Below the pieces are notes generated by a model. It had not been told where the DNA came from, did no database searches, and was given only the letters and a program-made list of their open reading frames with translations. Source: CAYNZV01 sp965217095 (GTDB lineage: Bacteria; Latescibacterota; UBA2968; UBA8231). Taken from it: DNA of 64,000 nt. A program made the translations under genes and the position numbers. Position 1 is the first letter of the stretch, and each line of letters starts with the position of its first letter. The stretch covers positions 3,534,001 through 3,598,000 of the forward strand of contig OZ244235.1 in assembly GCA_965217095.1 (NCBI GenBank), in the 5' to 3' direction. This document shows positions 41,290-50,081 of this stretch, in pieces.

Positions 41290-44200
41290 TCACGTGGAAA
41301 CCGCCGCCAAGGTCCGTCTGAGCACCCGGCCGGTGTGGGATTGGGAGACAGATGCGACCGCCTTCGGCGTTCCGATTGCCACAATCTTTCCGCCTTCGTC
41401 TCCTCCTTCGGGTCCGAGATCGATGATATGATCGGCATTCTTGATGACATCCATGTTGTGTTCCACCACCAACACGGTATTTCCCGAAGCGACCAGACGG
41501 TGGATGACATGCAGCAACTTTTGAATGTCGGCGCAGTGCAGCCCGGTGGTGGGCTCGTCGAGGATATAGAAGGTGTTTCCGGTACTGGGACGAGCCAGCT
41601 CGGTAGCCAATTTCAGCCGCTGGGCCTCGCCGCCGGAGAAGGTGGTCGAGGACTGTCCAAGGGACATGTATCCCAGGCCCACGTCCTCCATCGTCTGCAA
41701 TTTCTTGGAGATGTTGGGGACATTGTCGAACAGACCCACCGCCTGATCTACGGTCATTTCGAGCACGTCGGCGATGGAACGGCCCTTGAACTGAATCTCG
41801 AGGATCTCGGCCGTAAACCGTTTGCCCTGACAATGATCGCACCGAATCCAGACGTCGGGCAGAAAATGCATTTCGATACAGCGCCAGCCCAACCCTTCGC
41901 ACGATTCGCAACGGCCGCCGGGCCGGTTGAAGCTGAAGCGCCCCGGGGAGAACCCGCGCACCTTGGCATCGGGCAGCTGGGAGTAGAGCTGGCGGATGAG
42001 GCTGAATACCCCCATGACGGTCGCCGGCGTGCTGCGTGGCGAGTGGCCGATGGGGCTCTGGTCGATGTCGATGATCTTGTCGACCTTCTCGATTCCCGAC
42101 AGCTTGTCGTACTCGCCCTGCTCGCACCGGGTTCCCTGGATCTTGCTGGCCAGCGCGTTGTGCAAGGTGTCCTGCACCAGCGAGCTCTTGCCCGAACCGG
42201 AAACGCCGGTTACGCAGATGAACGACTCGAGGGGAAATTCCACATCGATATTCTTGAGATTGTTCTGCCGCGCTCCCTTGAGTTTCAACGATCCTGTTTT
42301 TTTTCGGCGCTTGCGAGCGGGAAGGTCGATCTGCAGCAGGCCACGAAGATACGCACCGGTCTTCGACGCCCGGCTGCGTTTCACCCTGTCGGGCGTTCCG
42401 CACGCCACCAGCTCTCCGCCGCTTCGTCCCGCACCCGGACCCAGGTCGGCGATAAAATCGGCGCGCTCGAGGGTATCCCGGTCGTGTTCCACCAGAACCA
42501 GGGTGTTTCCCAGCTCCTTCAAATCGTTGAGTGCGTCCAGCAGCCGGTGGGTATCCCGGGCGTGTAGCCCGATGGTCGGTTCGTCGAGCAGGTAGAGAAC
42601 GCCGGTCAGTCCCGAGCCAATCTGACTTGCCAGCCGGATTCGTTGCGCCTCACCCCCAGACAGGGTGGCGGCGCGACGTTCCAGACTTATGTAACCCAGC
42701 CCGACCCGATCGAGAAACTGCAGGCGTTGGCGGATCTCCAGCAAAAGCTCGCCGGCCATCTCCTCTTCTCGAGGGCTCAGCCGCAGCTGCACGAAGAACC
42801 GCAGGCATTCACTCACGGGGCGCCGGGTCAAATCCACCATCGTCGAATCGCGGATGCGCACGTGGCGACTCTCCAACTTGAGTCGGCTGCCTTCGCACGC
42901 CGAGCACGGCACCTCGCGCAGCATCTTCTTGTACTGCTTCGAAGTCCGAATAAACTCGTCGATCGGATGCAGCAGCCCCCGATAGGCAACTTGGAGTCCG
43001 TCGTCCATCGACCGCTTGCGGTGGGGGTCGCCGTAGAGCAGAGCGCGCACCGCGTCGGCACTCAAACGCGCTACCGGGGTATCGATATCGAACCCGAGTT
43101 GCTCTCCGGCAGCTTCCAGCAAACGTGCGAAAGCGGAGTCCTCAAGCTCTCCCCAGGCGGCCACCGCGCCGGCGCGCACGCTCAATTTTCGGTTTCGAAA
43201 CACCAGGTCTCGATCAAATCCCTCGTCTACCCCGAGCCCTTCGCAGACCTGGCACATACCCTCGTTGTGGTTGAAGGAGAATCGCCGCGGGTTGAGCGGA
43301 TCGAAGCTGCGTCCGCAGTGGGGGCAGGAAAAGCTCTTGCTGAAGCGGGATTCCTCGTTGTCTTCGGCTGACATCACGACGATCTCGCCGCCCGAAAGTT
43401 CTACGGAACGCTCCACCGCCTCGTTCAGACGACCCCGATCCCGCACTCGAGCGTTTAACCGATCCACTACCAGCTCGACTCGATGCCGGTGCCGTCGTTC
43501 CAGCTCGATATCCTCCGCCAGGTCGCGAATCTTGCCACCGATTCGAACCCGGGCGAAACCGTCGTGGCGCGCGCGCTGCAACAAGGTCTCATACCCCTCG
43601 TTCCTTGCCGGCTCGATAGGCGCCAGGATCAGAATGCGGCGGTCCTCGTACGACTGCAGGATGCGATCGACGATCTGCTGCGGCGTCTGGGTGCCGGCCG
43701 CAACGTTGCAACTGGGGCAGTACTGGACCCCGATGTTGGCGAACAGCGCGCGCAGGTAGTCGTAGACCTCGGTGACCGTGCCGACGGTCGAACGCGGATT
43801 CTTGCTCGGACTCTTTTGCTCTATCGCGATAGCCGGAGAGAGACCCGTGACCTTCTCCACCTTCGGCTTCTGCATCTGATCCAGGAATTGGCGGGCGTAG
43901 GCCGAAAGTGACTCGACATAGCGACGCTGGCCTTCAGCGTAGATGGTATCGAATGCGAGGGAGGACTTGCCCGATCCGCTGACGCCGGACACCACGGTCA
44001 TCTTGTCGCGGGGAATACGCAGGTCTATACCCCGGAGGTTGTGCATCCGGGCGCCGACTACCTCGATATGTTCGATGGGACGGCCATTGAGCTGCTTCCG
44101 CCGTCGCGAGGGCTTCACGGTGGCGGTCCCTTTCTTGGACAGCACCCTCTTCAAGGCCTGCCCGGTATGGGAGGTTCGACTCGCCGCCAGAACCTCTGGA

Positions 44201-46953
44201 GTGCCCTCGGCGACGATCAGACCACCTGCCGCCCCACCTTCCGGACCCATGTCGATGACATAGTCGGCGGTCTTGATCACCTCCAGATTGTGTTCGACCA
44301 CCACTACCGAATTGCCCTGACCGGTGAAGGTGTGCAGTATGCGCAGCAGCTTGTCCACGTCCGCGAAATGCAAACCGGTCGTCGGCTCGTCGAGGATGTA
44401 CACGGTGCGGCCGGTGCCGCGTCTGCAAAGCTCCTTCGCCAGCTTGACCCGCTGCGCTTCGCCGCCCGATAGGGTGGGGGCAGGCTGGCCGAGTTTTATG
44501 TATCCCAGACCCACATCGTGCAGGGTTTTTAAGATTCGATGTATGTGGGGAAGATTCTCGAAGAAGGAGAGCGCTTCCTCCACCTCCATCTCGAGGACGT
44601 CAGCGATCGACTTTTCCTTGAATTTGATTGCCAGGGTCTCGCGGTTAAACCGCCGGCCGTCACAGACTTCACAGATGATCCACACGTCGGAGAGGAATTC
44701 CATCTCCACCAAGTGCGCCCCGCTGCCTTCGCAGGCGTCGCAGCGCCCGCCCTTCACGTTAAAGCTGAAACGCCCTTGCCGATACCCGCGCACCTTGGCA
44801 TCGGCCACCTGGGCGAAGAGCTGCCGGATAGGGGTCCAGACATTGGAGTAGGTCGCCGGATTCGACCTGGGGGTGCGCCCGATCGGCTTCTGGTCGATGC
44901 GAATGACCTTGTCCAGCTCTTCGACGCCGCGCAGGCTGTCATGGGACCCGGGCTCCAGCTGGGCTCGATGCAGCTTGCGGTCCAGCGCCTTGAACAGAAT
45001 GTCGTTTACCAGGGAGCTCTTGCCCGAGCCGGATACACCGGTGATGCAGGTGAAAAGGCCCAACGGTATGCGCGCGGTGATGTTCTTCAGGTTGTTGTGC
45101 CGGGCGCCGACCACCTCGAGCCAGTGGCCGTTTTGTTGACGCCGTTTCTCGGGAACAGCGATCTGACAGGACCCGGCAAGATATTGGCCGGTGAGCGAGC
45201 CGCTAAAGCTCTCCACCTCTTTCGGTGCGCCGCTTATCACCAGCTTGCCGCCGCGCTCGCCTGCTCCTGGGCCGAAGTCACAGACCAGATCCGCCTGACG
45301 AATCGTGTCCTCGTCGTGCTCCACCACCACCACCGTATTGCCGATACTGCGCAACCTCTTGAGGGTGTTCAGCAAACGCTCGTTGTCGCGATGGTGCAGG
45401 CCGATCGATGGCTCATCCAGTACGTAGAGCACGCCCACCAGGCCCGAGCCGATCTGGCTAGCCAGACGAATCCGTTGGGCTTCGCCACCGGACAGGGTGT
45501 GGGCGCCGCGACCCAGGGTCAGGTACCCCAGTCCGATGTCGACGAGGAGCTGCAGGCGTCCGCGGATCTCCTGCAGGGCGTCTTCGGCGATGAGCTGTTC
45601 GGTCTCGCCCAGATTCGTATGGTCGAAGAAGGCGCGAGCGTCCTCGATGGCCCAGGAGGTGAGCTCGTGCAACCGGGTGTCTTCGAAGGTGACCGCCAGT
45701 GCCTCCTGACGCAGCCGGCCGCCATGGCACTGGACACAAACCTGCGTACCCATGTACTGCTCCAACCCTCGACGTGCCCGCTCGGAGCCGGAGTGGAAGC
45801 GGTCCTCCAGGTGTTTGAGCACACCTTCGTACTTGTCCCTGTGGGACCAACTGTAGCCGCGCACGTTGGTGTAGGTGAACTCGAGCTTGTCGTCGCCCAT
45901 GCCATGAAGAAAACTCTCCTTCTGTTTTTGGGAGAGTTTGCTCCAGGGAGTCTTGAGATCGAATCCCAGATGTTTTGCGGCCCCTTCGTAGAGATGAAGT
46001 CGCCAGCGGTTGCGGCGGATGTCTCCGAGCGGCTCGATCGCGCCCTGCGAGATAGACTTTTTTGCGTCCGGCACCAAAAGCTGCTCGCTCATCTGCACTT
46101 GGGTGCCGAGACCACCACACCCGGAGCACATGCCCTGGGGGTTGTTGAAGGAGAACATCTGGGGGGTGAGCTCGCGATACGAAACCCCGCAGCTGCGGCA
46201 GGCGAAATCGGCACTGAGCAGCCAGTCATCTTCGTCGTCGCGGGCGACGATCAGTTGTCCCTCCCCCATCTGCAGCGCACTGTCGACTGCTTCGGCGAGC
46301 CGCGCATCGACCTCGCCGCGCAGCACCAGCCTGTCAACCACAACGTCGATGTTGTGGCGGCTGTAACGGTCAAGCTGGGGAGCTTCCTCCAGCTGGTAGA
46401 TATGCCCGTCGACACGGATGCGCAGAAAGCCGGATCGTTGCAGATCATCGAAGAGCTCGCTGTACTCTCCCTTGCGCTGCTCGACTACTGGGGCCAGGAT
46501 CTGCACTCGGGATCCCTTCCCCAGCGCACCGATCTGGACGCCGATCTGGTCGCGGTTCTGGGCGCCGATCATTTTGCCGCATTGAACGCAGTGGGGTCTG
46601 CCCACGCGCGCGTAGAGGACGCGAAGGTAGTCGTAGATCTCAGTGATGGTGCCGACGGTGGACCGCGGGTTGTGACCGCCGGTTTTCTGCGCGATCGAGA
46701 TGGTCGGCGCGAGCCCGGATATGTGGTCCACGTCCGGTTTTTCCATCTGTCCGAGGAATTGCCGGGCGAAGGCGGACAGGGAAGCGACGTAGCGCCGCTG
46801 GCCTTCGGCGTAGAGGGTGTCGAACGCCATCGAGGATTTCCCCGAGCCGCTAACGCCGGTGAAACAGATCAGCTGATTTTTAGGAAGTTCGAGATCGACG
46901 TTCTTGAGGTTGTGAACGCGGGCGCCGCGGACCAGGATATTGCGGGATTCCAT
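41290..46953 (-). CDS. uvrA: UvrA, tandem double-length form (excinuclease ABC subunit A)
   Basis: 1887 residues, twice the usual 940. Each half is a complete UvrA with two ABC ATPase modules. The first begins RNILVRGARVHNLKNVDLEL with Walker A GVSGSGKSSMAFDT; the second begins near residue 985 as EHIEVVGARMHNLRGIDLRI with GVSGSGKSSLAFDT. All four LSGGEAQR/FSGGEAQR signatures and zinc pairs (CDACEGSG then CEVCDG; CESCEGLG then CDHCQG) are present. UvrA dimerises to find bulky DNA lesions, so this fusion is a covalent dimer. Similar fusions are known in Chlamydia and some other phyla. Confidence 0.95.
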   Translation of the reverse strand: MESRNILVRGARVHNLKNVDLELPKNQLICFTGVSGSGKSSMAFDTLYAEGQRRYVASLSAFARQFLGQMEKPDVDHISGLAPTISIAQKTGGHNPRSTVGTITEIYDYLRVLYARVGRPHCVQCGKMIGAQNRDQIGVQIGALGKGSRVQILAPVVEQRKGEYSELFDDLQRSGFLRIRVDGHIYQLEEAPQLDRYSRHNIDVVVDRLVLRGEVDARLAEAVDSALQMGEGQLIVARDDEDDWLLSADFACRSCGVSYRELTPQMFSFNNPQGMCSGCGGLGTQVQMSEQLLVPDAKKSISQGAIEPLGDIRRNRWRLHLYEGAAKHLGFDLKTPWSKLSQKQKESFLHGMGDDKLEFTYTNVRGYSWSHRDKYEGVLKHLEDRFHSGSERARRGLEQYMGTQVCVQCHGGRLRQEALAVTFEDTRLHELTSWAIEDARAFFDHTNLGETEQLIAEDALQEIRGRLQLLVDIGLGYLTLGRGAHTLSGGEAQRIRLASQIGSGLVGVLYVLDEPSIGLHHRDNERLLNTLKRLRSIGNTVVVVEHDEDTIRQADLVCDFGPGAGERGGKLVISGAPKEVESFSGSLTGQYLAGSCQIAVPEKRRQQNGHWLEVVGARHNNLKNITARIPLGLFTCITGVSGSGKSSLVNDILFKALDRKLHRAQLEPGSHDSLRGVEELDKVIRIDQKPIGRTPRSNPATYSNVWTPIRQLFAQVADAKVRGYRQGRFSFNVKGGRCDACEGSGAHLVEMEFLSDVWIICEVCDGRRFNRETLAIKFKEKSIADVLEMEVEEALSFFENLPHIHRILKTLHDVGLGYIKLGQPAPTLSGGEAQRVKLAKELCRRGTGRTVYILDEPTTGLHFADVDKLLRILHTFTGQGNSVVVVEHNLEVIKTADYVIDMGPEGGAAGGLIVAEGTPEVLAASRTSHTGQALKRVLSKKGTATVKPSRRRKQLNGRPIEHIEVVGARMHNLRGIDLRIPRDKMTVVSGVSGSGKSSLAFDTIYAEGQRRYVESLSAYARQFLDQMQKPKVEKVTGLSPAIAIEQKSPSKNPRSTVGTVTEVYDYLRALFANIGVQYCPSCNVAAGTQTPQQIVDRILQSYEDRRILILAPIEPARNEGYETLLQRARHDGFARVRIGGKIRDLAEDIELERRHRHRVELVVDRLNARVRDRGRLNEAVERSVELSGGEIVVMSAEDNEESRFSKSFSCPHCGRSFDPLNPRRFSFNHNEGMCQVCEGLGVDEGFDRDLVFRNRKLSVRAGAVAAWGELEDSAFARLLEAAGEQLGFDIDTPVARLSADAVRALLYGDPHRKRSMDDGLQVAYRGLLHPIDEFIRTSKQYKKMLREVPCSACEGSRLKLESRHVRIRDSTMVDLTRRPVSECLRFFVQLRLSPREEEMAGELLLEIRQRLQFLDRVGLGYISLERRAATLSGGEAQRIRLASQIGSGLTGVLYLLDEPTIGLHARDTHRLLDALNDLKELGNTLVLVEHDRDTLERADFIADLGPGAGRSGGELVACGTPDRVKRSRASKTGAYLRGLLQIDLPARKRRKKTGSLKLKGARQNNLKNIDVEFPLESFICVTGVSGSGKSSLVQDTLHNALASKIQGTRCEQGEYDKLSGIEKVDKIIDIDQSPIGHSPRSTPATVMGVFSLIRQLYSQLPDAKVRGFSPGRFSFNRPGGRCESCEGLGWRCIEMHFLPDVWIRCDHCQGKRFTAEILEIQFKGRSIADVLEMTVDQAVGLFDNVPNISKKLQTMEDVGLGYMSLGQSSTTFSGGEAQRLKLATELARPSTGNTFYILDEPTTGLHCADIQKLLHVIHRLVASGNTVLVVEHNMDVIKNADHIIDLGPEGGDEGGKIVAIGTPKAVASVSQSHTGRVLRRTLAAVST

Positions 46954-47108
46954 ACCTCTATTGTCTGCAGCCGGAGAGAGAAAGGATCGAATATACTGTA
47001 CTGATGTGCAGGTGTCAACGGATGCGAGGCACCCTTAATTATCGGTGCGGACTACAGCTTCTCCGCCGTTGATCCCGGAGCCGTCCTTCCCGGGCCGAGA
47101 AGAATCAA

Positions 47109-47675
47109 ATGACAGAGATACGAACATTCGTGGCGGTTTTGCTGGCGCCGGAGGTGCGATCCTCTCTGATCGAGTTCAGCACCAGGCTCGCCCGGACCCT
47201 GCCGCCCGATCTGGTACGGTGGTCGGCCGAACACCAGCTGCATCTGACGTTACGATTTTTGGGCAAAACGATCCCGTCGGCGGTTCCCAAGATTGGCGAA
47301 GCGATGGCGGAGGCAGTATCGCGATGCAGTCGCTTCGAGGCGACACTGGGGGACCTGGGTTATTTCCCGAATCGGCGTCGCCCCAAAGTAGTATGGGTGG
47401 GCTTGCTCGATTCCGGAGGTCTCGCCGGTCTCAGAGAACGACTGGATGTTTCCCTGCTAACAATCGGGTGGCCACGCGAAGATCGTCCATTTCACCCTCA
47501 TCTTACCCTGGGCAGAGTGCGAAGCAGGCTCACCGTTCCGAATGAAGCGATCTGGAAGGAGCCGTCGCTGGCAGTTACCATTCCGATAGAATCGATTCAC
47601 CTGATGCAGAGTACTCTCAAACCCGGCGGAGCCGAATACGCGGAATTGCACCGCGTCGATCTGGACCGGTCTTAG
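47109..47675 (+). CDS. thpR: RNA 2',3'-cyclic phosphodiesterase ThpR (LigT family, 2H phosphoesterase)
   Basis: A 188-residue protein with both 2H motifs: LHLTLRFLG (HxT) near residue 46 and FHPHLTLGRVR (HxT) near 130. It opens 2',3'-cyclic phosphates on RNA, as in the bacterial ThpR/LigT enzymes. It is divergent from uvrA. Its TAG stop codon is the first three bases of the hairpin repeat at 47673-47838, so the last codons may have changed when that repeat arrived. Confidence 0.88.
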   Translation: MTEIRTFVAVLLAPEVRSSLIEFSTRLARTLPPDLVRWSAEHQLHLTLRFLGKTIPSAVPKIGEAMAEAVSRCSRFEATLGDLGYFPNRRRPKVVWVGLLDSGGLAGLRERLDVSLLTIGWPREDRPFHPHLTLGRVRSRLTVPNEAIWKEPSLAVTIPIESIHLMQSTLKPGGAEYAELHRVDLDRS

Positions 47676-47838
47676 TGTGCTGTCGCAGAAATCTGTCAAC
47701 ATACTGCCGCCGATCCATCGCGGTTCGCCGCGTTGACTTCGCTCGCCGTACTCCACCAGTACGGCTCGCTCAGCCGCCTTGCGAACCGCGCGCCTCGACG
47801 GCCGAATTTTGTCAACTTATCTCTGCGACAGCACACTA
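47673..47838. repeat. 166-bp palindromic MITE-like hairpin between convergent genes
   Basis: The ends are inverted repeats TAGTGTGCTGTCGCAGA (17 bp exact), extended by an imperfect ATNNGTCAAC-like part. Inside, GCGGTTCGC pairs with GCGAACCGC and GCCGTAC with GTACGGC around TCCACCA, so nearly the whole repeat folds on itself. The first TAG is the stop of thpR and the far CTA is the stop of the FIST gene. TA ends suggest an IS630/Tc1-type TA target (inference). No gene inside; it may also end transcription from both sides. Confidence 0.78.
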
Positions 47839-49029
47839 GGCGTGTTCCGGCCTGAAGATTCCGAAGGAGCTGGTATAGCCGTGCATGTAGGTGGATCCGC
47901 CGACCTGGCCAATCTCGCCGGCGCAGAAGAATCCGCCAACCGGAAGGGTGCCGATCTTATTGGAGAACGCGTCGGAGTCGTGGTTCGGTTGGCCAAACAG
48001 GTAAGCTCCGCGACCCGTACAGCTGAACAGCAAAGCGCCCGCAGGGTCGGTCGCGGGTTTGTTGCTCTGATAGTTGCCGAGCATGACGTGTAGATCTTCC
48101 GTGGCAGCCTCGGAGTGACGCAGATGGAACTGCACCGTCTGCCCGTTGCGAATCGACTCGTCCACCCCGATGGTGCCGCGCTCCTGATCGATGTTGATGA
48201 CGTGCCGGATCAGAAAGTCCCCCTGCTCCAACGGACTTTTGAATTCAGTGGTCGCGATGCCGATGTGCAGAGCGGTGCGAATCAGATCCTGCTCATCGGG
48301 GGGTTGTGAACGGAAGAGCTCCATCAGCACCTCCAGGGCGGAGCGGTCATCCAGTTGCACCAGGTTGTTGCGGTCGCATTCGGTGACTGAGAGGGGCTCT
48401 CCGATGGGACGGCAACCCTGGGCGACCACCGTATCGAGGGCCACGTTGCCGCTGAAGGCGGCCCCCACGAGACCCGAGGCATGGTGGGCATCGTCGACAA
48501 ACAGCAGGTTTCCCTCGCTCACTGAAGAGGCCAGACCACCGATCTTGGCGCTGTTGCCATAGGCGAAGTCCAGACCCATCAAGAGCGGCTGGGGGTAGAG
48601 CGAGCGCGGATCGCCGAGCAGCACGAAGTGCGGCGTCGGCTCCTGGGGAACGCCCAGAACCCGAACCCATTCGTCGGGGCCGTCATCCGGGCTGGGCAGG
48701 TCGTCGCCTTCGATATGGAAGGTGGTCACCTCGGCATCGGGCAGCAGCGCGGCGGTCATGGACACCGCTGGCCGGCCGGTGACCTGATGTTCGATCTCCT
48801 GGCCGCCGCCGATGACCCCCATCGCCGTACAACCCACGAAAGCGCGCGGCTTCAGGAGATCCTGGACGAGGCCGGGAATTTTGCCGTAGCTTTCCTGGAA
48901 TCCTTGCGAGACGAAGGCGATGAGAAAAACGGGCGGCGCCCCGTCGAGTTTCTGTTGGATGTCGTCTCCCAGTTCCCGAATCGCGTCGTCTAGATTGTCG
49001 CTGGAAGAAACTGAAGAAGCCCATTGCAT
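47836..49029 (-). CDS. FIST-domain sensory/signal protein
   Basis: A 397-residue protein with FIST-N (residues about 30-215; FVGCTAMGVIGGGQEI) and FIST-C (about 225-380; FKSPLEQGDFLIRHVINID, LLFSCTGRGAYLFGQPN and GTLPVGGFFCAGEIG). FIST proteins bind small ligands, possibly amino acids, and usually work in signal transduction. No membrane part is seen. The stop codon lies in the end of the hairpin repeat. Confidence 0.88.
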   Translation of the reverse strand: MQWASSVSSSDNLDDAIRELGDDIQQKLDGAPPVFLIAFVSQGFQESYGKIPGLVQDLLKPRAFVGCTAMGVIGGGQEIEHQVTGRPAVSMTAALLPDAEVTTFHIEGDDLPSPDDGPDEWVRVLGVPQEPTPHFVLLGDPRSLYPQPLLMGLDFAYGNSAKIGGLASSVSEGNLLFVDDAHHASGLVGAAFSGNVALDTVVAQGCRPIGEPLSVTECDRNNLVQLDDRSALEVLMELFRSQPPDEQDLIRTALHIGIATTEFKSPLEQGDFLIRHVINIDQERGTIGVDESIRNGQTVQFHLRHSEAATEDLHVMLGNYQSNKPATDPAGALLFSCTGRGAYLFGQPNHDSDAFSNKIGTLPVGGFFCAGEIGQVGGSTYMHGYTSSFGIFRPEHA

Positions 49030-49122
49030 TTGACGAGTACCTCCGAATGAGAACGCAAGTTACAACAACGGAAAAGCCGCGTCTATCGGCTGCGGTTTCA
49101 CAACCAGGGCGAGGAGTATCTC

Positions 49123-49908
49123 ATGAGTGACTTCACAGACAAAGTGGTCGTAGTGACAGGGGGCGGTTTGGGCATCGGAAGGGCAATCTGCCGGGGGTTT
49201 TCCGCCGCCGGCGCGAAGGTAATCTGTGCCGATATCAACGACGAAGTGGGGAAAGCACTGGAGAAGGAATCGCCGGGAACCGGCAAGATCCGTTACCAGC
49301 AGGCCGACGTGGCGACCAACGAAGGCTGTCAGGCGGTGGTGGCTGCCGCTGGAACCGACGGGATCGATGTCCTCTGCAACAACGTCGGCATCGCGCCGTT
49401 AGACACCTATCTGCCGGCTCACGAGCTGCCGATCGAAGCCTGGGACAAGATCATGGATGTGAATCTCAAGAGTTACTTCTTGATGACCCGGCTCTGTATT
49501 CCGGAGATCCTCAAACGCGGCGGCGGAGCGATTATCAACACCGCCAGCGTTCAGGGTCTGCAGTCGATGAAAGGGGTGTCTGCCTACGCCGCCAGCAAAG
49601 GCGGTATTCTTTCCCTCACCCGGCAGCTGGCTTTGGAGTACGCCGAGCAGAACATTCGGGTGCTGGCGGTGAACCCCGGAACCATCGATACCGCGATGGT
49701 CGCCCAGGCGTTCGACGTCATGGAAGGGGAACCGGAGGAGATCAAGAAGGACCTGGGCCAGTGCCACCCGATGAAGCGGATCGGGCAGCCGGAAGAGATC
49801 GCCAAGGTCGTGCTCTTTCTGGCCAGCGACGAAGCTTCGTTCATGACCGGCGAAAACGTATGCGTCGATGGTGGGATGATGGCGCTCGGAGCTTGGCACG
49901 GGGAGTGA
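49123..49908 (+). CDS. short-chain dehydrogenase/reductase (SDR)
   Basis: A 261-residue classical SDR. VVVTGGGLGIGRAI is the NAD-binding glycine motif, NNVG the structural motif, and the catalytic set is Ser (TASVQG), Tyr and Lys in YAASKGG. VCADIND after the second strand, with an acidic residue, favours NAD(H). The C-terminus MTGENVCVDGGMM is typical. GAGGAG precedes the ATG. It probably oxidises a sugar or hydroxyacid; no operon partner. Confidence 0.9.
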   Translation: MSDFTDKVVVVTGGGLGIGRAICRGFSAAGAKVICADINDEVGKALEKESPGTGKIRYQQADVATNEGCQAVVAAAGTDGIDVLCNNVGIAPLDTYLPAHELPIEAWDKIMDVNLKSYFLMTRLCIPEILKRGGGAIINTASVQGLQSMKGVSAYAASKGGILSLTRQLALEYAEQNIRVLAVNPGTIDTAMVAQAFDVMEGEPEEIKKDLGQCHPMKRIGQPEEIAKVVLFLASDEASFMTGENVCVDGGMMALGAWHGE

Positions 49909-49945
49909 GCGCTGCGGCCGGATCTTGCACCCAATATCTGCGTGA

Positions 49946-49967
49946 GGCCGAATCATTTGATTCGGCC
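49946..49967 (+). terminator. hairpin downstream of the SDR gene, possible terminator
   Basis: GGCCGAATCA-TT-TGATTCGGCC is a perfect 10-bp stem between the SDR and the convergent SppA gene. There is no T-run after it, so it is a stem that could end transcription weakly on either strand. Confidence 0.45.
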
Positions 49968-50081
49968 CTCGTCAGTGAGGTGCTCGATCGCCGCATCTCT
50001 CTGATGCGTCTCACTCGCACGCCTTGATCTTGGCCGCAATTCCTCGGCCTCGCGGTCCAAAGCGCTTTTCACCAAGGGGTG

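Noticed and set aside
44539..47004. 821-codon open frame on the plus strand
   Set aside because: Antisense to uvrA; uvrA motifs are complete on the minus strand.
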